A stretch of 5,695 nt of DNA from JBJELF01 sp051879015 (GTDB lineage Bacteria > Bacillota > Clostridia > Lachnospirales > Lachnospiraceae): the NCBI GenBank assembly GCA_051879015.1, contig JBJELF010000031.1, forward strand, positions 1-5,695. The letters are read 5' to 3'. The position numbers were made by a program, and so were the translations under genes. The notes beneath the pieces were generated by a model. The model ran no database searches. It was not told where the DNA came from and worked only from the letters and a program-made list of their open reading frames with translations. Every line of letters starts with the position of its first letter. The first letter of the stretch is position 1. Positions 1 to 5,695 of this stretch are shown here, in pieces.

Positions 1-27
1 ATCAATTCCTGCCACCATACCTATCAT
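1..27 (-). CDS. Start of a downstream gene, possibly an Hsp70-family (DnaK-like) ATPase; only 9 codons in the window
   Basis: The ATG at 27-25 opens a frame reading MIGMVAGID that runs off the window edge. The start is supported by a strong ribosome binding site (GGAGGGAG, 39-32) at normal distance and by its position 26 bp after the stop codon of the large DUF5717-type gene, so the two are probably co-transcribed. A hydrophobic strand ending in G-I-D right at the N-terminus is how Hsp70/actin-fold ATPases begin (the phosphate-1 loop, usually GIDLGT or GIDFGT). My recollection that DUF5717 genes in Lachnospiraceae often sit beside an Hsp70-family gene agrees with this, but it is memory and not something visible here. 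Nine residues cannot prove a family: other proteins with a V-x-G-I-D start, such as sugar kinases of the same fold, are equally compatible. Confidence 0.45.
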
Positions 28-31
28 ATGA

Positions 32-39
32 CTCCCTCC
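32..39 (-). promoter_or_regulatory. Ribosome binding site of the downstream (Hsp70-like?) gene
   Basis: On the minus strand this reads GGAGGGAG, four bases (TCAT) before the ATG at 27; counted from the core GGAGG the spacing is 7 bases. It selects this ATG over the next in-frame ATG three codons later. It lies wholly inside the 26-bp gap after the DUF5717 stop codon. Confidence 0.75.
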
Positions 40-53
40 GTTCTGTATCTCTC

Positions 54-3000
54 TCATTTTTTATATGGAAATAATTTTTCTGTTAAAATTTTTTTCTTGG
101 TCAATTCATCCATCAATTGATTCGCTTCCCCTTCCGTAATGGAAAAGGTCTGAACAATCGTCTGTTCCAAACGACTATATGTACTTAATGGATTACCCGC
201 AATCTTATCTGATACAATGGTCTTTGTAATTTCAGATAACTCAATTCCCGTCGCAGATTCCACTAAAGCCTGACAATGTAAGGTCTCATCTGAAAATACC
301 GTTAAAGCTACTGTATAAATGCCTGGATAAATCTCTCTCATAGGCACATGGAAACGCTCATTTTCCTCCTGAAAGAAATATTCGAGATATACATTTTTCT
401 TCTCACTGGCATGTACTTCGATAATCTGCCTTCCCTCCAAATTTTCTGGAATAAAAGACATTCCCTCAACCAGTTTTGCAAAATGGGCCATGAACATGCC
501 CTTTTTACAATATTCTTTCATATAGCTGACTGCTTGAGTTCTCATCTCCTCTGATATATTGGGTTCATTGGCAGCGTAAGCCATCCAAACCAAACGAATT
601 AATGGCATAGAGAATTCTCTTTTCTCTCTTTCCCTCTTCATCCAATCTACCACTTCTATTGGCATCGGATGTCCTGAGAGCAGATAATCATAGCAAAATA
701 CTACATTTGCCGCCTGAGTCAGCATTTCCTCTGTCTGTTCATTTTGAATATAATCAGAGTAAATAATACGAACCCATTGATAATCTCCAGAAAACAAACT
801 CTGCACCATCATGCGATACAACAATGATATACATGGAATACGCAGATTTCTCGCTTGCTGAAAAATGGAATACAACGTCTGATTTTCGCTCTCCATATGT
901 TCAGACAGATATTCTACAATTCGATGATTTCCCTTATTCTGCTGAAACAAGTAGTAGGCCATATAAATCAAAAAATTCTCGGGCTGCTGCTGATAGCGCT
1001 CAATCAAGTGATCCACAATTTGCAGCAAATCTTCTGCATCTGCTTTTTTTAAACCAATCCGTTTTAACAAAACATAGGCTTCTTCAAAAAATCCTCGAAG
1101 AACCAAACTATGCACCAACAGCATCCTACTATCTGATGTGAGAGTAGATTCATCTATCTTCAAAAGCATCCCATCATAGCGATGTTCTGCGCCATGATTA
1201 CTGCAATATTCTACCATACGCTCCTGAATCATCCAATGCGATTCCTTCTTAAATTGCTTGTCTGTCAGCAGCATTTCTGCCCAATGAAGCTCCTCTTCTC
1301 CCTCAATCGACTTCTCAACAATCCTATGAAAAGCAGCTATTCTCTGAGAAATATGCATCGGCATATACTTCAAACAGGTTTGATAAATTTCATCGGAAAT
1401 AGATATCTTCTCCTTTGTCCAAGGGATATCCATATAATAATTGCCATACCGATCCAAAAAGGTTAATACTGCATCATCGTCATATAAACAGATACAAGTA
1501 CTGCCATCTTTTACTATATAATTCCACTCCTGTTCTAAATGACTATATCGGACACTCACACGACAAATATCCGCTCTCGTTACAGAAATCTTCCAGCCAT
1601 AACACAGATTCAGCACGCCCTCTGCCAATTTGTCATCCATAATCTCTGGCTGAAGAACTTGTCTGTAAACTGCTGCCAACCTAGGCGACATCTCTTTTTT
1701 CAACAGACGAGAAATGACATATTCCTTTATCTGTCCCTCATAGCTGCTCATCAATTGCTTGTTATCTTTGTAGCAACAAATTAAATTTTCATATATTTTT
1801 TCTTTTAAAGTACCCATCAAGTCACTGTTGTAACTATAGTATCCCATCATCAAATACGGAAATGGTTTATTGTAGTCCTTGGGCACCGTGCTTAAGAATG
1901 CTTCATATAGTCCCACCAGCCTCAATTGATTCTGCACAGCCAGTTCAAACCACTTGAAATGACGTCCAGCAACCTTGTTGCTGCGTATAAGCAAACTAAC
2001 TATTTTCTCTAAGACCTTTTCATCTTTATTCTTATCAAATATTTTACACAGTATCTCGAAAATTAAAGGTTTATAACTTCTCTCATTTTTTAACTCATAA
2101 AAAAATTCACGAAGCAAATGGCTATCTACACTCTCATAGCGAAGTGCAAAGTACATCACCTGATAACAAAGCTTTTTATTTATAAAATGACAACCCGACT
2201 CTGTTTCATCCCATTTCAAATATAACAGATGATACAGATAAGGACTTCGACAGCCTGTTTCAAACCATCGTTCTGCCTCTTCCATTTCAATAAAAGTTCC
2301 CATCGCTTTATAATACAGATACAAAATTCGAGCATCCCTTGTCTTTTCTGCCATCTTTTTTATGTTCTGAAAACATTGGGTTTTCTGATTTCCATAAGTC
2401 AACATGGACTGCTCCATGAGCAAAACACTGTACAGAAGCGGCGCAGGTTCTTCTTTCTGGACAAGTACTTCTGACAGAACAGCCTGCAGCTGTTCTGAGG
2501 CAGTCTTAAATTCCTTTTTTTCTATCAGTTCCCAAATTTCAAAAGCGTTTTGATAAGAAGCAAAGACTGGATTCGTCTGCCATCGAAACTTTTTCCTGTC
2601 ATATCCTAAATAGTCATTCCAAGGGCATTTACAACTGTCTGAATAAATCACAACTGGAAAGATACTCCGATTTAGTTTAAAAGTATTCTCTTGTTCCTCA
2701 CGACGCTGGATATTCCGCCCTTTTTCCTCTGACATTAAAATTACTTTAACATATTTTTTCGTTGTATGATTGATTGTCAACTCTACAACCGTCTGGTTTT
2801 TTCCTCCATGTAGATGAGCTTCATCCAACTCCAGTCCTATCTCATATCGTCCCTCCTGATAATTTTGCTTCGGCATAGAAACCTTCACAAAACTGTCTTT
2901 CCTGACTGTGACCTGTAAATCAAAGTAACCCCAATCATTCTTATACATCGTAATTTTGTTTTCTTCACCTCTGCGAAAAAACAACAACGTGGATTCTACC

Positions 3001-3584
3001 GATGCCTTCACTCTATCCTTTTGCCCCATATAAATCAGAAATTCTTCCAAACTGCGTCTCCAGTTGTTCCCCGCCATAGCACTGTGATAAACAGTCTGCA
3101 ATGTAAAATCATTCTTCAAAAAAGGCATATTGACAAAAACATTCGAGGCAAACACTCGAGCTGTTCCCTCAAAATCCAATTTAGCCGAGGCAGTTAACTG
3201 TTCTAAAGAATTGAATTCCATCGCTGCGCCTACACTTTGCACTTGGTCAACAAAAAAAGAATATGGAATGGCATACTCGCCTCCATCTGTCACAAAATCA
3301 ATACTTCCATCAATGACATCGTCCTGATAGTTTTCTGGAACCGTCACCTTAATATGAATACGCTGTACAAAATTATTCATCTGCGTAGGACTCACTGTCA
3401 CCAGAGGATTAATCGAATGAACCATTCCACGAATTGCCACATGATTTTGACTCTTGACTACCAATTCTGTCTGCCATATATCTCCTGGATACAGAGTACT
3501 CTCCAAATGATTCACAGAAAATACGATTTCTGCTCTTGAACCTGCCACTTTTCCTCGACCTATCTGCAAAATTCGCTCTTTCAC
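54..3584 (-). CDS. DUF5717-family protein, very large (1176 aa), function unknown
   Basis: This is an uncharacterised protein that I recognise as DUF5717-type, a family of about 1100-1200 residues found mainly in Lachnospiraceae; the full-length frame is intact. There is no signal peptide and no transmembrane segment, so it is probably cytoplasmic. By eye it has three parts. Residues about 15-285 are beta-rich and look like two sandwich-type modules (about 15-115 and 195-285) joined by a short helical stretch. A linker with the motif CKCPWNDY (318-325) leads into a long helical region (about 340-1040) with many Tyr/Leu/Trp-rich helices, resembling a TPR-like alpha-solenoid but without a clear repeat consensus; a beta insertion near 660-720 interrupts it. 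A final beta segment (about 1053-1112, including YPGIYTVALTVFSDE) and a helical tail end the protein. No catalytic motif or nucleotide-binding loop is visible. The start codon is GTG, chosen because a near-perfect Shine-Dalgarno lies 7 bases upstream and no better in-frame start exists. Large solenoid plus beta modules suggests a scaffold or interaction role, possibly with the putative ATPase encoded 26 bp downstream; this is inference. Confidence 0.85.
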   Translation of the reverse strand: MKERILQIGRGKVAGSRAEIVFSVNHLESTLYPGDIWQTELVVKSQNHVAIRGMVHSINPLVTVSPTQMNNFVQRIHIKVTVPENYQDDVIDGSIDFVTDGGEYAIPYSFFVDQVQSVGAAMEFNSLEQLTASAKLDFEGTARVFASNVFVNMPFLKNDFTLQTVYHSAMAGNNWRRSLEEFLIYMGQKDRVKASVESTLLFFRRGEENKITMYKNDWGYFDLQVTVRKDSFVKVSMPKQNYQEGRYEIGLELDEAHLHGGKNQTVVELTINHTTKKYVKVILMSEEKGRNIQRREEQENTFKLNRSIFPVVIYSDSCKCPWNDYLGYDRKKFRWQTNPVFASYQNAFEIWELIEKKEFKTASEQLQAVLSEVLVQKEEPAPLLYSVLLMEQSMLTYGNQKTQCFQNIKKMAEKTRDARILYLYYKAMGTFIEMEEAERWFETGCRSPYLYHLLYLKWDETESGCHFINKKLCYQVMYFALRYESVDSHLLREFFYELKNERSYKPLIFEILCKIFDKNKDEKVLEKIVSLLIRSNKVAGRHFKWFELAVQNQLRLVGLYEAFLSTVPKDYNKPFPYLMMGYYSYNSDLMGTLKEKIYENLICCYKDNKQLMSSYEGQIKEYVISRLLKKEMSPRLAAVYRQVLQPEIMDDKLAEGVLNLCYGWKISVTRADICRVSVRYSHLEQEWNYIVKDGSTCICLYDDDAVLTFLDRYGNYYMDIPWTKEKISISDEIYQTCLKYMPMHISQRIAAFHRIVEKSIEGEEELHWAEMLLTDKQFKKESHWMIQERMVEYCSNHGAEHRYDGMLLKIDESTLTSDSRMLLVHSLVLRGFFEEAYVLLKRIGLKKADAEDLLQIVDHLIERYQQQPENFLIYMAYYLFQQNKGNHRIVEYLSEHMESENQTLYSIFQQARNLRIPCISLLYRMMVQSLFSGDYQWVRIIYSDYIQNEQTEEMLTQAANVVFCYDYLLSGHPMPIEVVDWMKREREKREFSMPLIRLVWMAYAANEPNISEEMRTQAVSYMKEYCKKGMFMAHFAKLVEGMSFIPENLEGRQIIEVHASEKKNVYLEYFFQEENERFHVPMREIYPGIYTVALTVFSDETLHCQALVESATGIELSEITKTIVSDKIAGNPLSTYSRLEQTIVQTFSITEGEANQLMDELTKKKILTEKLFPYKK

Positions 3585-3591
3585 TCAAACT

Positions 3592-3598
3592 CCTCCTT
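3592..3598 (-). promoter_or_regulatory. Ribosome binding site of the DUF5717-family gene
   Basis: The minus strand reads AAGGAGG followed by AGTTTGA and then the GTG start, a spacing of 7 bases. This near-perfect anti-16S match is what decides for the GTG start at 3584 and suggests efficient translation despite the non-ATG codon. Confidence 0.8.
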
Positions 3599-3651
3599 CG
3601 TTTTCAATCTACTTTGAACATAGCATCGAATTCCTACGTTTATAGGGCTCT

Positions 3652-3680
3652 ATTTTAACTTAATTTCTACTCACTTTCAA
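3652..3680 (-). promoter_or_regulatory. Sigma-A-type promoter for the DUF5717-family gene
   Basis: On the minus strand a -35 element TTGAAA (3680-3675) is followed by a 17-base spacer and a -10 element TAAAAT (3657-3652). Each hexamer differs from the consensus at one position, and the spacing is optimal. A run of seven A residues just upstream of the -35 box could act as an UP-like element. The predicted transcription start is near 3648-3643, giving a leader of about 60 bases that contains the strong ribosome binding site. It lies in the only sizeable gap upstream of the DUF5717 gene. No extended -10 (TG) is present. Confidence 0.65.
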
Positions 3681-3694
3681 TACTTTTTTTGTAA

Positions 3695-3719
3695 CTATTT
3701 GTTTAAAATAGACAGTCTA
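3695..3719. repeat. Two overlapping short inverted repeats upstream of the DUF5717 promoter
   Basis: One inverted repeat (3695-3711) has perfect 6-bp arms, CTATTT and AAATAG, around a 5-base loop. A second, TAGACAGTCTA (3709-3719), is an 11-bp near-palindrome with 5-bp arms around a single central base, and it shares its inner bases with the first. They lie 15-39 bp upstream of the -35 box and 20-45 bp after the radA stop codon. In the transcript direction the first hairpin is followed by A residues, not U residues, so it is a poor intrinsic terminator. The short odd-centred palindrome could be an operator half-site pair, but short AT-rich repeats arise by chance. Apart from these repeats, the promoter and the ribosome binding site, I see nothing else in the 155-bp spacer 3585-3739. 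Confidence 0.3.
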
Positions 3720-3739
3720 GATTACAATTCAGAAAAAAT

Positions 3740-5101
3740 TTACCTATAATCCATCATATCCTGCACACTTTTGACTCCCAAGCAGCGAATCCCATCAGGC
3801 AAATCCAATCCCATCAATGATACTTTTGGCAAAATACAAGTGGTAAAACCCAATTTTTTCGCTTCATTGATTCGCTGCAGCGGCATACTGACTCCACGCA
3901 CTTCTCCAGCCAGACCAACTTCTCCAAAGACAATAGTCTTTTCATCCACTGCCACATTGCGGTAACTTGAAATCACCGCCATCACAATAGCCAAATCCAT
4001 AGCCGGCTCATTGCACTTGATGCCACCAGTAATATTGACATAGGCATCGCAGTCTCCCAGAGACATACCAATACGTTTTTCCAATACTGCCATCAATAAA
4101 TTGACACGATTATAGTCAGTGCCCGCTGTCGTTCTTCTGGGAATTCCAAAATTTGTACGACAGACCAAAGCTTGAATTTCCAATAAAATAGGTCTTGTGC
4201 CTTCAATAGAACAAGTCACCACGGATCCTCTTGCATCCTCAGGTCTGCCATTGAGCATATACTCAGAAGGATTTTCTACTTCCACCAGACCTGTCTGTCT
4301 CATTTCAAACACACCAATTTCATTGGTAGAGCCAAAACGATTTTTTACAGCCCGCAACACACGATAGATAGCATTTTTATCACCCTCAAAATAAAGTACT
4401 GTGTCTACCATATGTTCTAAAACCCTTGGACCGGCCACTACGCCCTCTTTCGTCACATGTCCCACGATGAAAATCGAAATGCCCAATCCTTTCGCCAATT
4501 GCATTAACACATTGGTAGACTCTCTTACTTGCCCCACGCTGCCCGGTGCCGACGACACATCTTCTCGAAACATAGTCTGAATCGAATCAATAATGACAAA
4601 TTCTGGCCTCACTTCCTTGATACAGCTTTCAATTCGGTCTAAATTGGTCTCTGCCATCAAAAGCAGCTCTCCTCGGAATTCGCCCATACGATTTGCTCTC
4701 ATTTTAATCTGTTTAAGGGATTCCTCTCCAGAAATGTACAACACCGTATGCTTTTTATCTGATAGGTTTCTGCACATCTGCAGCAACAAAGTAGATTTTC
4801 CAATACCTGGATCTCCACCCACTAAAATCAGTGACCCCTGCACAATGCCACCGCCCAACACACGGTCTAATTCTGACATACCAGTGCTGGTTCTTGTCTC
4901 CTCTGTAACTGATACCTTATGAATAGAAACAGGAGAAGCTCCTAGGCCGGATTCTACAATCCGCACAGGAGCTCCTTTTTTCGCCACAGGTTCCTCCACC
5001 ATCGTATTCCACTGATGGCAGCCTGGACATTGTCCCATCCACTTGGCAGATTCATATCCACATTCTTTGCAGAAAAATGCGGTTGTTCTTGCCTTTGCCA
5101 T
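3740..5101 (-). CDS. radA: DNA repair protein RadA (Sms), RecA-like branch-migration helicase
   Basis: RadA is a cytoplasmic, RecA-related ATPase that promotes branch migration and processing of recombination intermediates during homologous-recombination repair. All family hallmarks are visible in this 453-residue protein, a usual length. The N-terminal zinc finger has C11, C14, C25 and C28. The ATPase core has Walker A GGDPGIGKST at 95-104, a Walker B strand ending in D172 (FVIIDSIQT, 168-176), the SVGQVRE segment at 188-194, VGHVTKEG at 213-220 and the RadA-specific KNRFG motif at 253-257. The C-terminal Lon-protease-like domain runs from about 285 to the end, with NITGGIKCNEPAMDLA (356-371); alanine replaces the Lon catalytic serine, as is normal for this non-proteolytic domain. 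The start ATG lies only 3 bp after the stop codon of the preceding small gene, and the sequence before it offers only a weak AAAGAAA as Shine-Dalgarno, so translation is probably coupled. Nothing suggests truncation or loss of activity. Confidence 0.98.
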   Translation of the reverse strand: MAKARTTAFFCKECGYESAKWMGQCPGCHQWNTMVEEPVAKKGAPVRIVESGLGASPVSIHKVSVTEETRTSTGMSELDRVLGGGIVQGSLILVGGDPGIGKSTLLLQMCRNLSDKKHTVLYISGEESLKQIKMRANRMGEFRGELLLMAETNLDRIESCIKEVRPEFVIIDSIQTMFREDVSSAPGSVGQVRESTNVLMQLAKGLGISIFIVGHVTKEGVVAGPRVLEHMVDTVLYFEGDKNAIYRVLRAVKNRFGSTNEIGVFEMRQTGLVEVENPSEYMLNGRPEDARGSVVTCSIEGTRPILLEIQALVCRTNFGIPRRTTAGTDYNRVNLLMAVLEKRIGMSLGDCDAYVNITGGIKCNEPAMDLAIVMAVISSYRNVAVDEKTIVFGEVGLAGEVRGVSMPLQRINEAKKLGFTTCILPKVSLMGLDLPDGIRCLGVKSVQDMMDYR

Positions 5102-5104
5102 ATA

Positions 5105-5509
5105 TTATTTCTTTGTTGCCTTTACTGTGACTGGCTTATCTGCGTCCAAATCCACCGTAAGAACAAGCTTTCCTCTCATATTTGTCTTATACTCGCTCAC
5201 AGAAGCGCCACCTACCGTTACATCATAGAGTGCATTTTCTGCCATCTCTACGGTAATCTGAGTTTCACGATATCCTTCTACCTTAAAAGTAATTTCATCT
5301 GCAGTTACATCAAAATCAGTTACGCTTGTGCCTGGCACGGACTCATAAATCATGCTGTCATTTTTTTCCAAACGAGTCACTTCATAATAAGATTTTACAT
5401 AGTAAATATCTCCATTATATTCGAAATCATTTTGTTTGGACTTCACATCCAACTTATAATTTCCAAAAGAAATTCCTTTTCCAGACTGCTTAATTAACTC
5501 TGCTGCCAT
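5105..5509 (-). CDS. Small beta-rich conserved protein (134 aa) of unknown function; 'endosialidase'-labelled family of Lachnospiraceae
   Basis: I recognise the general pattern from Lachnospiraceae, where such proteins are often labelled 'endosialidase', but nothing in the sequence supports that activity: 134 residues is far too short for a sialidase and no Asp-box (SxDxGxTW) is present. The chain alternates hydrophobic and polar residues and is predicted to be almost all beta strand, with YESVPGTSV (55-63) and a C-terminal YKTNMRGKLVLTV (107-119) as its most distinctive segments. It has no cysteine, signal peptide or membrane segment, so it is presumably cytoplasmic. The frame extends nine codons further upstream to an ATG at 5536, but I chose the ATG at 5509 because an AGGAGG ribosome binding site lies 9 bases before it and would otherwise fall inside the gene. 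It sits 87 bp after the probable clpC end and 3 bp before radA, so an operon with both is likely. A small adaptor or binding protein is possible, but that is a guess. Confidence 0.85.
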   Translation of the reverse strand: MAAELIKQSGKGISFGNYKLDVKSKQNDFEYNGDIYYVKSYYEVTRLEKNDSMIYESVPGTSVTDFDVTADEITFKVEGYRETQITVEMAENALYDVTVGGASVSEYKTNMRGKLVLTVDLDADKPVTVKATKK

Positions 5510-5518
5510 AATAAATAT

Positions 5519-5525
5519 CCTCCTG
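5519..5525 (-). promoter_or_regulatory. Ribosome binding site deciding the start of the 134-aa protein
   Basis: The minus strand reads CAGGAGG, then 9 bases, then the ATG at 5509. The upstream in-frame ATG at 5536 has no comparable site before it (the preceding bases read GGAAAAGAA), so the shorter product is preferred. Confidence 0.75.
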
Positions 5526-5577
5526 ATGTATTGCACATTTCTTTTCCGTGCATTTCATTGTTATAATATCTCGTAAC

Positions 5578-5595
5578 GATTCAGTCATCTGAATC
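5578..5595 (-). other. Perfect hairpin directly after the upstream (clpC-like) stop codon
   Basis: GATTCAG and CTGAATC form a perfect 7-bp stem around a 4-base loop, starting one base after the TGA at 5599-5597. The sequence that follows in the transcript (GTTACGAGATATTATAAC) has no U-run, so this is not a canonical intrinsic terminator. It may stabilise the 3' end of the upstream message, mark a processing site or attenuate read-through between the upstream gene and the small gene. The remainder of this 87-bp spacer holds a weaker 5-bp hairpin (TGCAC/GTGCA, 5532-5552) before the ribosome binding site. I found no convincing promoter in the spacer. Confidence 0.45.
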
Positions 5596-5596
5596 C

Positions 5597-5695
5597 TCAC
5601 AATACCTCACTTTTTTCTTCTTTTGTATCTAAATTGGTAAGAAAATGTAACTTTTCCTCCTCATAGGTAATCAGCACATGATCTCCTTTTCTGAT
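5597..5695 (-). CDS. clpC: C-terminal 32 residues of an upstream gene, probably the ATP-dependent Clp protease ATPase subunit ClpC
   Basis: The open frame enters at the window edge and ends at TGA (5599-5597). It reads IRKGDHVLITYEEEKLHFLT followed by a lysine/glutamate-rich tail. A segment of the form 'I-x-x-G-D-x-V-x-(I/V)' followed by an acidic stretch and F/L is what normally closes Clp/Hsp100 AAA+ proteins, where the last strands of the second ATPase small domain end the protein. Gene order agrees: in many Firmicutes ctsR-mcsA-mcsB-clpC is followed by radA. ClpC would unfold substrates for ClpP degradation in stress and regulatory proteolysis. With 32 residues and no motif beyond this tail, the assignment rests mostly on context. 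The reading frame itself is supported by its lack of stops and its clean end before a hairpin. Confidence 0.6.
   Translation of the reverse strand: MRKGDHVLITYEEEKLHFLTNLDTKEEKSEVL

Noticed and set aside
824..1466. Several plus-strand open frames of 65-105 codons inside the DUF5717 gene
   Set aside because: They overlap one another in different frames, lie wholly antisense to a long intact gene and show no ribosome binding site or protein-like composition.
2515..2521. Run of seven identical bases in the DUF5717 gene, considered as a phase-variation tract
   Set aside because: Runs of this length occur several times in this AT-rich window (also within radA near 4975-4981 and in the spacer near 3684-3690), so they are not distinctive.
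3695..3711. Candidate intrinsic terminator after radA
   Set aside because: The 6-bp stem is almost all A-T and is followed by A residues in the transcript direction. The U-run just after the radA stop (3732-3739) has no stem before it.
5015..5497. A 160-codon open frame on the plus strand opposite the small gene and the start of radA
   Set aside because: It lies antisense across two well-supported genes. Its translation is rich in Ile/Phe/His/Ser with no recognisable family, and it is best explained as a shadow of the AT-rich minus-strand codons.
5510..5536. Longer start for the small gene at the ATG at 5536, adding nine residues (MQYIRRIFI)
   Set aside because: The AGGAGG site at 5524-5519 would then be inside the coding region, and no comparable site precedes 5536.
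5532..5552. TGCAC/GTGCA hairpin before the small gene's ribosome binding site, considered as a riboswitch or attenuator
   Set aside because: The stem is only 5 bp with an 11-base loop and does not sequester the ribosome binding site. No known riboswitch core can be seen.

Overview
The window is AT-rich (roughly 40% GC by eye) and every convincing gene lies on the minus strand. The RadA sequence, the strong Gram-positive Shine-Dalgarno sites and above all the 1176-residue DUF5717-type protein point to an anaerobic Firmicute of the family Lachnospiraceae (Clostridia). I cannot name the genus from this sequence.

In transcription order (high to low coordinate): (1) positions 5695-5597 hold the last 32 codons of an upstream gene, probably clpC, judged from a short C-terminal signature and from the common clpC-radA order in Firmicutes. 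(2) An 87-bp spacer carries a perfect 7-bp hairpin right after that stop codon. (3) Positions 5509-5105 encode a 134-aa beta-rich protein of unknown function, of a type often labelled 'endosialidase' in Lachnospiraceae without visible support. (4) Only 3 bp later comes radA (5101-3740), complete with zinc finger, RecA-like ATPase and Lon-like domain. (5) A 155-bp spacer (3739-3585) has no convincing intrinsic terminator but contains a good sigma-A-type promoter. (6) That promoter should drive the very large DUF5717-family gene (3584-54). (7) After 26 bp with a strong ribosome binding site, a further gene begins at 27 and leaves the window; its first nine residues suit the opening of an Hsp70/actin-fold ATPase.

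Functionally there appear to be two adjoining units. The first combines proteolysis/stress (clpC, inferred) with recombination repair (radA), with the small beta-rich protein between them and probably translationally linked to radA. The second is a DUF5717 protein with a possible Hsp70-like partner, under its own promoter although read-through from radA is possible. No RNA genes, mobile elements, CRISPR arrays or attachment sites were seen. Most of the window is ordinary core-genome sequence; the least understood parts are the DUF5717/putative ATPase pair and the 134-aa protein.
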